From Saccharibacillus sp. CPCC 101409 (GTDB lineage Bacteria; Bacillota; Bacilli; Paenibacillales; Paenibacillaceae), in the NCBI RefSeq assembly GCF_030518235.1, contig NZ_JAULSA010000013.1, positions 62,001 through 126,000 on the forward strand: DNA of 64,000 nt, given 5' to 3'. Position 1 is the first letter of the stretch. Every line of letters starts with the position of its first letter. This document shows positions 24,780 through 33,809 of this stretch, one piece after another. The position numbers and the translations under genes are program-made. A model generated the notes under the pieces. That model saw only the letters and a list, made by a program, of their open reading frames with translations, was not told the origin of the DNA and did no database searches.

Positions 24780-25721
24780 TCAAGATGCCAGCCGCAGCAC
24801 CAGGATACCGGCGAAAGCGAGCGCAATCCCGAAGCCTTCGCGCCGGCTCATCGTTTCTTTGAGATAGAAGCGGGCGTACAGCAGCACAATCACGATATTC
24901 AGCGCCACAATCGCCGATACGATCCCGGTAATGCCTCCGGCCAGCGCGCTCAGCATCATGATCATGCCGACGATATTCGTCAGGCCCACCGTCATGCCCC
25001 AGAGCAGAGTACGGCGGCTCGTCCAGGCAGGCTTGGCGGGGGCGCTCGGCTGTGCGGGTCTTTCGACGTCGTCCAAGACGTGGTGCACGGAAGAACCTGA
25101 TCCTCCCGCCGAACGGCGGCTTTCGCTTCTTTTCCTATACCGGCTAACAACAACCATGCCCAGAAACAGCAGCGTTCCCGTAACGAACATCGCGGTCAGT
25201 ACCGGCAGCATCGAAGCGCCGGCGAGCACGGACTGCTTGGAGCTGAGGTCGGTAAAGCTGTACAGACCCATCGCCAGCATGCCCCATGTCCAGCCGCGAA
25301 GCTGTCCGCTGCGCAGATCCTGGCCGTAACGCACGACGACCAGGGCGAGAATCACGACGGCGAAGCCGGCTCCCTGCATTGCGCCGAGCGCTTCGCCCCA
25401 GAGGAAGAAAGCCGCGAGTACGACGACCAGCGGCGTAAGCGCCGAGAAGAACGCCACGACCGACGCGCGGCCCACTTCATAGCCTTTGTACAGCGAAGCG
25501 TTGGCGGCGAACGAGAACAATCCCATCAAGACGCCGAATCCGACGCCGTCGTTCCAGGGCTGCCGGGCGTGAAGATTCAGCAGCAGCGAGATCAGCGCTC
25601 CCGAGAGATACACGCCCACGAAGAGCAAATTGCGGTCGGCCGGGCGCTGGGACGTCCACTGATACAGAATGCCCCGCACGCCGAAGCAGGCCGCTGCCAG
25701 AATGGCGTAACCGAACCACAT
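24780..25721 (-). CDS. EamA/DMT-superfamily permease
   Basis: The 313-residue membrane protein has about ten hydrophobic segments in two EamA halves (FGYAILAAACFGVRGILYQW at the start, SRRTLLWGMTVGLTNIVGMIMM opening the second half) and the typical end KETMSRREGFGIALAFAGILVL. Between the halves is a polar loop of roughly 45 residues with an Arg/Ser-rich stretch, longer than usual. GAGGAGG precedes the start by eight bases. It follows the DapA-family gene by 12 bases on the same strand, so it may move a substrate or product of that enzyme; the substrate is unknown. Confidence 0.85.
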   Translation of the reverse strand: MWFGYAILAAACFGVRGILYQWTSQRPADRNLLFVGVYLSGALISLLLNLHARQPWNDGVGFGVLMGLFSFAANASLYKGYEVGRASVVAFFSALTPLVVVLAAFFLWGEALGAMQGAGFAVVILALVVVRYGQDLRSGQLRGWTWGMLAMGLYSFTDLSSKQSVLAGASMLPVLTAMFVTGTLLFLGMVVVSRYRKRSESRRSAGGSGSSVHHVLDDVERPAQPSAPAKPAWTSRRTLLWGMTVGLTNIVGMIMMLSALAGGITGIVSAIVALNIVIVLLYARFYLKETMSRREGFGIALAFAGILVLRLAS

Positions 25722-25733
25722 GCGGCAGCCTCC

Positions 25734-26627
25734 TCAAGCCAACAAATTCCGTCGATCCAAAAAAGCGGCCAGCTCCCGCTCTGCGTCCCGCGGCAGCGGC
25801 TTGATCGGCAGCCGAAGACCGGGCGCCGGCATCCAGCCGCAGTGAACCGCGACAGCCGCGGCTACCCGCTGGCTGCCGTATTCCGCGAACTGCGTCCAGA
25901 TCGGTTCAAGCTGCGCGGAGAACCGCAGCGCTTCGTCCGCTTGACCCGACCGAGCCAGGCGGACCAGCTTCATCCCCCACTCGGGAAACAAACCGCCCAA
26001 TACGGAATAGAAAGCTTCGCAGCCCGCGTTCAGTCCGGCTGCGCCGAGGGCGTCGCCGCTGACGCCGATCGTGACAGACTCCGGCAGGAGCGCGCGCAGC
26101 GCTTCGACTCTTGCGGCCGCTGCCTGCGGGTCGGCGGGGACGCCCGGAATCTTGATCGAACTTACCCGCGGCAGACGGGCGATTCTGCCGTGCAGTTCGT
26201 CGCTGAACGTAAATTTCGTCGTGCGGGGATTGTCGTATACGCAGAGCGGCACGGACAGCGCGCGCGATACCTGCTCGTACAGCGAGAACACTTCGTCGTC
26301 GGTCAGCGGCTGATACGATACAGGCGCCAGAAGCACGGCCGACGCTCCGGCGCGCTGGGCGTCTTCGGCCAGGCTGAGCACGTCGCGCGTGCGCAGCGCG
26401 CCGATGCCGGCCATGACGGGCAGACCGTCGGCATGACCGACAGCCAGTTCGATCGCGCGGCGGCGTTCCCCGCGGTCCAGATACATATAGCTCCCGGTGG
26501 AGCCGAGCACGCCGATGGAATCGACCCGTGCCGCGGACAGCCGGTCGATCAAACCAACGAACGCATCCTCGACGATGCCTTCTTCGTTCAGCGGGGTCAG
26601 CGGAAAAGCGGATAAACCGGTAAACAT
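25734..26627 (-). CDS. DapA/NAL-family aldolase (dihydrodipicolinate synthase-like)
   Basis: The 297-residue protein is a class I (beta/alpha)8 aldolase. It has the family motifs GVLGSTGSYMYLDRGERRR, GIGALRTRDVLSLAEDAQRAGA, the YDNP motif with its active-site tyrosine in LCVYDNPRTT, and the Schiff-base lysine in SSIKIPG. Similar proteins cleave or form keto acids such as N-acetylneuraminate, 2-keto-3-deoxygluconate or dihydrodipicolinate; the GSTG rather than GTTGE signature suggests it is not the lysine-pathway enzyme. It forms a two-gene operon with the DMT permease. GGAG lies upstream of the ATG at 26627. Confidence 0.82.
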   Translation of the reverse strand: MFTGLSAFPLTPLNEEGIVEDAFVGLIDRLSAARVDSIGVLGSTGSYMYLDRGERRRAIELAVGHADGLPVMAGIGALRTRDVLSLAEDAQRAGASAVLLAPVSYQPLTDDEVFSLYEQVSRALSVPLCVYDNPRTTKFTFSDELHGRIARLPRVSSIKIPGVPADPQAAAARVEALRALLPESVTIGVSGDALGAAGLNAGCEAFYSVLGGLFPEWGMKLVRLARSGQADEALRFSAQLEPIWTQFAEYGSQRVAAAVAVHCGWMPAPGLRLPIKPLPRDAERELAAFLDRRNLLA

Positions 26628-26852
26628 TCGACGGCACTCCTTTGGGGACGCTTCGTGGCAGGCGCCCCTGATCTTTTTTTAGAATCGATATGCATCCCGT
26701 AGTATAGAGCAAAATGGCCGGATTTCATAGCCGTGCGGCATCGAAAAAAATCTGCCAAACGCATAACGCGCCGCTATTCGGACAGGGCAAAGAAGAGGGA
26801 CCGACAGGCTGCAAACCCTGTCGATCCCGCTTCGTTCGATTGTTTCCGTCAT

Positions 26853-26909
26853 TTAACGCTCCCGCGCGGCGTACCACTCGGAGAACTGCTTCTGGTACTC
26901 GGCGATATC
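26853..26909 (-). pseudogene. Possible 19-codon remnant of a coding C terminus
   Basis: On the minus strand this stretch reads DIAEYQKQFSEWYAARER followed by a stop, a sequence that looks like the end of a real protein. An in-frame TAA lies directly upstream and no start is available, so it cannot be expressed as such. The family cannot be identified from so little. The rest of 26628-27017 holds nothing I can name. Confidence 0.3.
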
Positions 26910-27017
26910 TTAGAGGTATTCTAGAACGAACGCCTTTTACCGGCAAGACTCAATATCAAGCAGGAATAGCATGAAAGTATAAAAATGAATAAATTAAGCA
27001 CGAAATGAGCAAGAAAA

Positions 27018-27046
27018 TTGAATTTAAGCGAACTATAATTGATAAT
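27018..27046 (+). promoter_or_regulatory. Putative sigma-A promoter of the GH43 gene
   Basis: TTGAAT at 27018-27023 and GATAAT at 27041-27046 are separated by 17 bases, about 45 bases upstream of the TTG start. It lies in a local AT-rich stretch. Confidence 0.5.
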
Positions 27047-27090
27047 GCTTACATATTATCCGCGTTATTCGCGTTCAAGGAGGCATTCTG

Positions 27091-28653
27091 TTGAGAACCT
27101 TCCGCAATCCGGTCATGTCGGGCTTCTATCCCGATCCGTCGGTGATCCGTGTCGGCGAAGATTATTATCTGGTCACGTCGAGCTTCGAATTTTTCCCCGG
27201 CGTCCCCATCTTCCACAGCAAAGACCTGGTGAACTGGCGTCAGCTCGGCCATGCGCTGGATCGTCCGTCGCAGCTTAATCTGGACGGAATTCTGCCGTCC
27301 AGGGGGATCTGGGCGCCGACGATTCGTTTTCATAACGGCATGTTCTATATGATTACGACCTTCGTCGACAACGACAAGAATCCGCACAACTTCTATGTGA
27401 CGGCGCCCGATCCGGCGGGAGACTGGTCCGATCCGATCTGGCTGGAAGACGCGCCGGGGATCGATCCGTCTCTTTTTTTCGACGACGACGGCAAAGTGTA
27501 CTATACGGGCAACCGCGTTCCTCCGGAAGGCCAGCAGTATCCCAAACACATGGATATCTGGCTCCAGGAGATCGACCTGAACAAAGGGCGGCTGGTCGGG
27601 GAGAAGACCGGCATCTGGCAGGGCGCGCTCAAGGCGGCGCATGCGCAGGAAGGGCCGCATGTGTACAAGATCGGCGGCTGGTATTATCTACTGATCGCCG
27701 AAGGCGGCACCGGGCATACCCACGCGATCACAATCGCCCGGAGCCGGAACGTAACCGGCCCGTACGAAGGTCATAAGGCGAACCCGATCCTGACGCATCG
27801 CCACCTGGGGCGGGAATTCCCGATCGTGAACGTCGGGCACGGCGAACTGGTGGAGACGCAGCACGGGGAATGGTGGCTGTTCTGCCTCGCTTCCCGGACA
27901 AGCGGGGGATATTACCGCAATCTCGGGCGCGAAACGTTCCTTGCGCCGGTGCAGTGGGAGAACGAATGGCCGGTCGTAAGTCCCGGCAAAGGCATGCTGG
28001 AATTCGAAGCGCCGGCTCCCGATCTGCCGGAGACGGCCCGGCCGAGTCTTTCGCTGCGCGAAGACTTCGGCGGACCGGCGTTATCCCCGGTCTGGAACTT
28101 CCTGCGCACGCCGCGCGGCGATTTCTGGTCGACGGGCGGGGAATCCGGCGGGCTGCGGCTGAATTTGAAGCCGGAGAAGCTGACGGATATCGCCAATCCG
28201 TCCCTGATCGCCCGGCGCCAGCAGCATCTGGACTTCCGCGCCGCGGCGCAACTGTCTTTCAAGCCCGCGGACGGAGAAACGGCGGGCCTCGTCTTGTTCC
28301 AGAATGCGGATCATCATTTCCGCCTGGAGTACGGCCGGACCGGCGGCGGTCCGCGTCTTGCGCTGACGGTGCGCCGCGGCGGCGAAGAGCGGGAGCTGGC
28401 TTCCGCGCCGCGGGCCGGAGAACGGATTCAGCTCAAAGTCGAAGCGCGCGGGCAATCCTACAGCTTTTACTTCCGCGCGGATGAGCGGGATAAATGGGAA
28501 GCGCTGCACGAAGGGGCGGACGGACGCGTGCTCAGCACCGATCTGGCCGGCGGATTTACCGGCGCCTATATCGGGCTGTACGCCAGTTCGAACGGCGCGG
28601 CCTGCGGCAATCATGCGGACTTTGCCTGGTTCGATTATGAAGGACGGGAGTAG
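27091..28653 (+). CDS. Glycoside hydrolase family 43 protein (beta-xylosidase / alpha-arabinofuranosidase type)
   Basis: The 520-residue protein has a five-bladed GH43 propeller at residues 1-300 and a C-terminal beta-sandwich (DUF1349/XynB_C-like) from about 320. The catalytic residues are visible: Asp15 in FYPDPSVIR (base), Asp125 in GIDPSLFF (pKa modulator) and Glu187 in QEGPHVYK (acid). GWWLFCLASR-type WWLFCLASR supports the XynB branch. No signal peptide, so it works on imported oligosaccharides. The TTG start has AAGGAGG nine bases upstream. It leads a cluster with GH28 and GH105 enzymes. Confidence 0.9.
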   Translation: MRTFRNPVMSGFYPDPSVIRVGEDYYLVTSSFEFFPGVPIFHSKDLVNWRQLGHALDRPSQLNLDGILPSRGIWAPTIRFHNGMFYMITTFVDNDKNPHNFYVTAPDPAGDWSDPIWLEDAPGIDPSLFFDDDGKVYYTGNRVPPEGQQYPKHMDIWLQEIDLNKGRLVGEKTGIWQGALKAAHAQEGPHVYKIGGWYYLLIAEGGTGHTHAITIARSRNVTGPYEGHKANPILTHRHLGREFPIVNVGHGELVETQHGEWWLFCLASRTSGGYYRNLGRETFLAPVQWENEWPVVSPGKGMLEFEAPAPDLPETARPSLSLREDFGGPALSPVWNFLRTPRGDFWSTGGESGGLRLNLKPEKLTDIANPSLIARRQQHLDFRAAAQLSFKPADGETAGLVLFQNADHHFRLEYGRTGGGPRLALTVRRGGEERELASAPRAGERIQLKVEARGQSYSFYFRADERDKWEALHEGADGRVLSTDLAGGFTGAYIGLYASSNGAACGNHADFAWFDYEGRE

Positions 28654-28671
28654 AAAGGAGGCGCTTCTCGC

Positions 28672-30156
28672 ATGGAACGTATGGATATAGAGGCTAACGG
28701 ACAGGAAAAACCTTATCCGGCGCCGCAGCCGCCGCGGATTCCCGGCCGATCTGTAATCGTCGCGGATTACGGCGCTTCGGGCGACGGCCTGGAGCTGTGC
28801 ACGGACGCGATCCAAGCGGCGATCGACGCCTGCGCCGCGGAAGGCGGAGGACGGGTGGTCGTTCCCGCCGGCATCTGGCGTACCGGACCGCTGACGCTGC
28901 GCAGCCGGATCGATCTGCATCTGGAGGACGGAGCGCTGGTCAATTTCGAACCGAATCACGAGCTGTATCCGCTTGTCGATTCGCACTTCGAAGGCCGGGC
29001 CGGCTGGCGCTGCCAGGCCCCGCTGGACGGCGCCGATCTGACCGATGTAGCGATTACGGGCAGCGGGATCTTCGACGGCGGCGGCGAAGGCTGGCGTCCG
29101 GTCAAACGGTTCAAGATGACGGAGCAGCAGTGGAACCGGCTCCAGGAATCGGGCGGCGCGGCGGACGAATCCGGCGAAGTCTGGTGGCCGAGCCGCGAAG
29201 CGATGGAAGGCGAAGCGGTCTGCCGAGTGCTGCAAGAACGCGGAGAAACGGAGGCGGAAGCTTATCTGCCGGGCCGGCATTATCTGCGCCCCGCGCTGCT
29301 GAGTCTGCGAAATTGCCGCCGGGTGCTGCTGGAAGGCCCTACTTTTCAAAATTCGCCGGCCTGGTGTCTGCATCCACTGGGCTGCGAAGAGATCGCGGTC
29401 CGGCACATCCGGGTGCGCAATCCCTGGTACTCACAAAACGGCGACGGGCTGGATCTGGAGTCCTGCACCAACGCCCTGATCGAGCACAGCACGTTCGATG
29501 TGGGCGACGACGCGATCTGTTTGAAGTCGGGCAAAGACGAGGAAGGGCGCAGACGCGCACTTCCGTGCAGCTTCGTGACGATCCGCCGCTGCACGGTGCA
29601 CCACGGTCACGGCGGCGTGGTGATCGGCAGCGAGATGTCCGGCGGCGTCCACGCGGTGCGGATCAGCGACTGCGTGTTCAGCGGGACCGAGATCGGGCTG
29701 CGGTTCAAAAGCGCGCGGGGACGCGGCGGCGTCGTAGAGAATATTGCGGCGGAAAATATCGTGATGAAAGACATCGTGCACGAAGCGGTATCGTTCCATC
29801 TGTTCTATGCGGGGGTGGAAGGCTCGGAAGGCGGCGGCGATGAGAAGCGGCCGGTAACCGAGGCGACGCCGGTGTTCCGCCGGATTACGCTGAGAAATAT
29901 AAGGTGCAGCGGAGCGGCGACGGCGCTGCTTGTCAACGGCCTGCCGGAGCTGCCGCTTGCGGATCTGACTGTCGAAGGACTGCGGGCGTCCAGCCGGCGG
30001 GGGATCGTGCTGCGCCATGCCGACGGCGTAATTCTGCGGGACATCGCGCTTCGGACGGACGAGCTTCCGGCGGTGCTCAAGCATCGGTGCCGCGGCGTCG
30101 AGATCGACGGGCTGGAGCGAACCGAACGGACTGCGGCCGCCGCCTCGCCCGATTAA
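28672..30156 (+). CDS. Glycoside hydrolase family 28 protein (polygalacturonase-like)
   Basis: The 494-residue parallel beta-helix enzyme has a pectate-lyase-3-like N terminus (VADYGASGDGLELCTDAIQAAID) and the GH28 catalytic motifs NGDGLDLESC, VGDDAICLKSGKD, HGHGGVVIGSEMSGG and RFKSARGRGG. It probably removes galacturonic acid from pectic oligosaccharides, inside the cell since no signal peptide is present. A polar insert at about residues 155-205 (QESGGAADESGEVWWPSREAM) is also seen in bacterial exo-type members. GAAAGGAGG lies 12 bases before the ATG, and only 18 bases separate it from the GH43 gene. Its stop overlaps the stop of the convergent AraC gene. Confidence 0.9.
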   Translation: MERMDIEANGQEKPYPAPQPPRIPGRSVIVADYGASGDGLELCTDAIQAAIDACAAEGGGRVVVPAGIWRTGPLTLRSRIDLHLEDGALVNFEPNHELYPLVDSHFEGRAGWRCQAPLDGADLTDVAITGSGIFDGGGEGWRPVKRFKMTEQQWNRLQESGGAADESGEVWWPSREAMEGEAVCRVLQERGETEAEAYLPGRHYLRPALLSLRNCRRVLLEGPTFQNSPAWCLHPLGCEEIAVRHIRVRNPWYSQNGDGLDLESCTNALIEHSTFDVGDDAICLKSGKDEEGRRRALPCSFVTIRRCTVHHGHGGVVIGSEMSGGVHAVRISDCVFSGTEIGLRFKSARGRGGVVENIAAENIVMKDIVHEAVSFHLFYAGVEGSEGGGDEKRPVTEATPVFRRITLRNIRCSGAATALLVNGLPELPLADLTVEGLRASSRRGIVLRHADGVILRDIALRTDELPAVLKHRCRGVEIDGLERTERTAAAASPD

Positions 30157-31064
30157 TCCGACCGATCCGCCTGCCTGGATTGATCGGAATCGGCTTCGAA
30201 TGAAGCGGCGGCCCCGGGGCGGTTTTGGATTTGCTTGCGGTACTGCAGCGGGGTCAGCCCGGTCGATTTCTTGAACGTCTTGTTGAAATGCGAGAGATAC
30301 TCGAAACCGACGGCGGACGCGATGTCCTGAATCCGCGCATCCGAAGCGGACAGCAGCCGCTGCGCTTCGCTCATGCGGATATGGACGATATATTCGCGGA
30401 AATGAAAGCCGGTCAACCGGTGGAACACGCGGCTCAGATAAGACGGGCTGATAAAAAAGTGCGCCGCCGTCGCTTCGAGCGTCAGCGTTTCGCGATAATG
30501 CGTCCGAATATACGCGGCCGCATCGGTCACCAGATGATGCAGCGGATGCTTCGGCGCTTCCGTCTGCCGGACGCCTTCCGAGCGCTGGAGCACAATCAGC
30601 AGCTCGGTAAAAAGCGCGACGGCGCAGGATTCGTAATGCGGCCGCCGCTCGAAGCACTCATCCAGAATCCGGCTCAGCAGACCCTGGATATGTTCCTGCT
30701 CCCGCAGCGTCAACCGGAACAAGCGGCAGCCGCCGCGGTGGAACCACAGGTCTTCGCCCCGCAGCGCCTGCGGCAGCAGCAGCGGATCGAAGTTGACCAG
30801 AATCCGTTCGAATTCGGCGATGTCCGAGCTGGCCGTGGCGTGCAGCCGGCCGGCGGGAATCAGGATCAGCTCGCCTTTGCGCACCGTGACGACGCGGTCG
30901 TCCACGAAGTAAACGCGTTCGCCTTCGCGCAGGAAATACAGCTCGACGTATTCGTGGCTGTGCGGGCGCGGCATGGCCGTTACGCCTTTGCGTTTCATAT
31001 GCTGGATGCTGAAGCGTCCGTTTGCCAGACTGTACTTGGGATTGGGGGCGCTTATGCCGGACAT
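30153..31064 (-). CDS. AraC-family transcriptional regulator
   Basis: The 303-residue protein has an N-terminal cupin sensor (RPHSHEYVELYFLREGERVYFVDDRVVTVRKGELILIPAG, residues 30-75) and a C-terminal AraC DNA-binding domain (TLEATAAHFFISPSYLSRVFHRLTG and IQDIASAVGFEYLSHFNKTFKKSTGLTPLQYRKQ, about 190-285). Such regulators usually activate sugar-degradation genes in response to an oligosaccharide. It lies within the pectin cluster, divergent from the esterase and GH105 genes, so it most likely controls them. Its 3' end overlaps the GH28 stop by four bases. Confidence 0.9.
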   Translation of the reverse strand: MSGISAPNPKYSLANGRFSIQHMKRKGVTAMPRPHSHEYVELYFLREGERVYFVDDRVVTVRKGELILIPAGRLHATASSDIAEFERILVNFDPLLLPQALRGEDLWFHRGGCRLFRLTLREQEHIQGLLSRILDECFERRPHYESCAVALFTELLIVLQRSEGVRQTEAPKHPLHHLVTDAAAYIRTHYRETLTLEATAAHFFISPSYLSRVFHRLTGFHFREYIVHIRMSEAQRLLSASDARIQDIASAVGFEYLSHFNKTFKKSTGLTPLQYRKQIQNRPGAAASFEADSDQSRQADRSD

Positions 31065-31277
31065 ACCGCCGGTTCCTCCTTCCTTGCGAATCGTCGCTGC
31101 CGTCGTTACGATTGTTGATATCGCTTACATGAACGGCGTCGGTTTCATTATAAAATAAAGACGGCCGTTCGGGAAAGGAGTCTGTCTCTTGATGCTGATT
31201 ACCGTTTCAAAACAGGAATGCGAAGAGGCCGGACAGGCGTGCTGCCGGAGCGTGGAGCCTTTAAGGAGGGAACGAAT

Positions 31278-32360
31278 TTGGATTCTCTGGAAACGTATAT
31301 GAGCCGCTTGACCGGCTCGGCCGCCCGCCGCTCGGCGTTTCGCGCGGACAGGCCGTTTGGCGAATGGCGGGAAACGCTGGTCCGGCGGCTGCGGGAGCGG
31401 CTCGGCGGTTTCCCGGACACGCCCGCGGATCTTCGGCCGGCGCTGCTGGAAGATACGGACTGCGGCGAATACCGCCGCCAGCGTATTGAGATTACCACAT
31501 ACGACGGGCTGCGCATGCCGGTGTATATGCTGTTTCCCCGCCGGCTTCCGCCCGGCCCCGCGCCGGCCGTGCTGGCGATTCACGGCCACGGTTACGGCAG
31601 CCGGGAGATCGTGGGTCTTCATCCCGACGGCTCGGAGCGGCGGGGCGATCCCGGACTGCACCGGGATTTCGCCGTTTCGCTCGCGCGGCGGGGCTTTGTG
31701 GTCGCCGCGCCCGAATTGCTCGGATTCGGCGACCGGCGTCTGGCCGAAGACCTGGCGCTGGCGGAAGAAGAACCGGGGCGGAATTCATGCTTCCGGCTGT
31801 CTTCGGCGCTGCTGACGATCGGGCAAACGATGGCCGGCTATCGGATCTACGAAACCATGCGCGCCGTCGATTACGTACAAAGCCGGGAGGAAGCCGACGG
31901 CGGGCGGATTGGCATCATGGGCATTTCCGGCGGCGGGCTGGTCGCGGGATTTACGGCCGCGCTCGACGAACGGATTCGCTGCGCCGTCGTCAGCGGGTAC
32001 GCCAATACGTTCGTGGCCAGTATCCTGGCGCGGCAGCACTGCCTGGACAATTATATTCCAGGTATCCTGCTGGAAGCCGAAATGCCGGATCTGCTCGGTC
32101 TGATCGCTCCGCGCGGATTGTTCCTGGAATGCGGCGTGCGGGATCATCTATTCGGTCCCGCCGCGGCGCGCGAAGCGCTGGAGCGGCTGCGGGAGATCTA
32201 CCGGGCCGCGGGCAGGCCCGGCGGAGTCGAAGCCGACGTGTTCGACGGCGGTCACGAAATTCACGGCGAGCCGGCTTTCGCCTGGCTGCGCCGGCAGTTG
32301 GAACTTCCGGACCGCGATCCGCACGGTGAAGAAGTCGGCAAAAAGGAGACCCGATCATGA
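31278..32360 (+). CDS. Alpha/beta hydrolase, probable carbohydrate acetylesterase
   Basis: The 360-residue protein shows an alpha/beta hydrolase fold with PAVLAIHGHGYGSREI (oxyanion strand), the nucleophile elbow MGISGGGLVAGF, an aspartate in ECGVRDHLF and the histidine in DGGHEIHGEPAF. Together these resemble bacterial acetyl-xylan esterase-like and dienelactone-hydrolase-like enzymes. In this setting it probably removes acetyl groups from pectic or xylan fragments. The TTG start is chosen from AAGGAGG eight bases upstream. The GH105 gene begins inside its stop codon (ATGA). A 36-codon frame (31192-31302) with its own ribosome binding site overlaps the start and may be a leader peptide. Confidence 0.8.
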   Translation: MDSLETYMSRLTGSAARRSAFRADRPFGEWRETLVRRLRERLGGFPDTPADLRPALLEDTDCGEYRRQRIEITTYDGLRMPVYMLFPRRLPPGPAPAVLAIHGHGYGSREIVGLHPDGSERRGDPGLHRDFAVSLARRGFVVAAPELLGFGDRRLAEDLALAEEEPGRNSCFRLSSALLTIGQTMAGYRIYETMRAVDYVQSREEADGGRIGIMGISGGGLVAGFTAALDERIRCAVVSGYANTFVASILARQHCLDNYIPGILLEAEMPDLLGLIAPRGLFLECGVRDHLFGPAAAREALERLREIYRAAGRPGGVEADVFDGGHEIHGEPAFAWLRRQLELPDRDPHGEEVGKKETRS

Positions 32361-33526
32361 CGACAAGCAAAGCGGCAGACGAAGCGGCGGCAGGCGAAGT
32401 CTCGGAAATCGCGGATATGGAAATAGTCCGCCGGCTAGCGGACGGTTTTCTTGCCCAATGCGGGGCAAACGGCGAGCATCCGTGGATAACAGAGCGCTGG
32501 GCTTATGTGCCCGGGATGCTGCTGACGGCGCTGAACCGCGCGGGCGAACAGCTCGGCGTTCCCGAATATACAGCGTTTGTCCGGCGGCAGATGGACAGTT
32601 TCGTCCGGGAAGACGGCTCGATCCGGACGTACCGGCTGGAAGAATACAACCTCGACCAGATCAATCAGGGTAAAAATCTGTTTGCGCTGCACCGGGAAAG
32701 CGGAGCAGCTCGTTATGCCCGGGCGGCTGATCTGCTCGCGGCCCAACTGATCTCCCAGCCGCGGACGAGCGAAGGCGGTTTCTGGCATAAGAAAGTGTAT
32801 CCGTTCCAGATGTGGCTGGACGGCCTGTACATGGCTTCGCCGTTTCTGGCGGAATACGGCCGGGTATTCAACCGGCCGGAACTGATCGACGAAGCGGCTC
32901 ATCAGCTGCTGCTGATCGAGCGCAGAACCCGCGATCCCCGCACGGGTCTGCTTTATCACGGCTGGGACGAATCCGGGCAGCAGGAATGGGCCGATTCGTC
33001 GACCGGATTGTCTGCGTACTTCTGGAGCCGCGCGATGGGCTGGTACGCGATGGCCGCGGTAGACAGCCTGGAGCATTTTCCGCAGACGCATCGGCAGAGG
33101 GGGACGGTAATCGGAATCTTCCAGCGCATGATGGGCGCGCTGCTCAAGGTGCAGGACGCAGGCAGCGGGCTGTGGCGCCAGGTGTTGGACCAGGGCGAAC
33201 GCCCGGGTAATTACCTCGAAGCTTCCGGGTCCTGCATGTTCGTGTACGCGCTCGCCAAAGGACTGCGGCTGGGTTATCTGGAACCGTTTTTTACGGAAGC
33301 TATGCGCAGAGGATACGAAGGGATTCTGCGTCATCTCGTCACGGAGGACGAAGAAGGCGTGCATCTGCACCGGATCTGCCACGGCGCGGGACTGAGTATC
33401 GACCGGAACGGTTCGTACGATTACTATATCTCCGAAGCCGTGGTGAGCGATGCTCCGATGGGCGTCGCGCCGCTGATGTTGGCTTTGCTCGAAGTAGAGA
33501 AAGAGCGGAACGGCCGATCGCGGTAA
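32357..33526 (+). CDS. GH105 unsaturated rhamnogalacturonyl hydrolase (YteR/YesR-type)
   Basis: This enzyme removes the unsaturated galacturonyl residue left by rhamnogalacturonan or pectate lyases. The 389-residue (alpha/alpha)6-barrel protein has WAYVPGMLLTAL, the general-acid motif VYPFQMWLDGLYMASPF with Asp155, YHGWDESGQQEWAD, SRAMGWYAMA, and the end LHRICHGAGLSIDRNGSYDYYISE. No signal peptide, consistent with cytoplasmic action. It is coupled to the esterase by an ATGA overlap with AAAGGAG upstream. No lyase is in the window, so the substrate must come from lyases encoded elsewhere. Confidence 0.92.
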   Translation: MTTSKAADEAAAGEVSEIADMEIVRRLADGFLAQCGANGEHPWITERWAYVPGMLLTALNRAGEQLGVPEYTAFVRRQMDSFVREDGSIRTYRLEEYNLDQINQGKNLFALHRESGAARYARAADLLAAQLISQPRTSEGGFWHKKVYPFQMWLDGLYMASPFLAEYGRVFNRPELIDEAAHQLLLIERRTRDPRTGLLYHGWDESGQQEWADSSTGLSAYFWSRAMGWYAMAAVDSLEHFPQTHRQRGTVIGIFQRMMGALLKVQDAGSGLWRQVLDQGERPGNYLEASGSCMFVYALAKGLRLGYLEPFFTEAMRRGYEGILRHLVTEDEEGVHLHRICHGAGLSIDRNGSYDYYISEAVVSDAPMGVAPLMLALLEVEKERNGRSR

Positions 33527-33602
33527 ATCGCGGCCGTTCCATATGAATGATGAATGCTCTCTATTTGTGCAGACTCTTTTCTCTGTATATCAAGAACTGC
33601 CG

Positions 33603-33632
33603 AAGGAGGCCGCAAACGGCGTCCTTTTTTTG
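33603..33632 (+). terminator. Rho-independent terminator after the GH105 gene
   Basis: AAGGAGGCCG pairs with CGGCGTCCTT around CAAA, followed by seven T residues. It lies about 75 bases after the stop codon. Confidence 0.85.
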
Positions 33633-33702
33633 CTTTTTTCGCGTCCGGCTTCGATCTCTTTGTCAGTCTACCCGCTTCAAAACATGAATCGAAAATATAT
33701 TT

Positions 33703-33770
33703 ACGGTACCTGTTGAAAATAGATTGCAATGTTCTGACGGTACCGTTATAATAACTTCAACAGGTACCGT
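33703..33770 (+). promoter_or_regulatory. Promoter with three operator-like sites upstream of the MarR gene
   Basis: A sigma-A promoter is visible: TTGCAA at 33724-33729, a 17-bp spacer, TATAAT at 33747-33752. Around it are ACGGTACCTGTTGAA (33703-33717), its exact reverse complement (33756-33770), and between them the palindrome ACGGTACCGT (33737-33746). The sites flank the -35 and -10 boxes, the layout of an autorepressed marR gene. Confidence 0.85.
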
Positions 33771-33809
33771 TACTACAGGTGCCCATTCATTATACGGGAG
33801 GTATTTATC

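Noticed and set aside
31125-31661. Minus-strand frame upstream of the AraC gene
   Set aside because: It overlaps the esterase gene and has the Arg/Gln-rich composition of an antisense frame.
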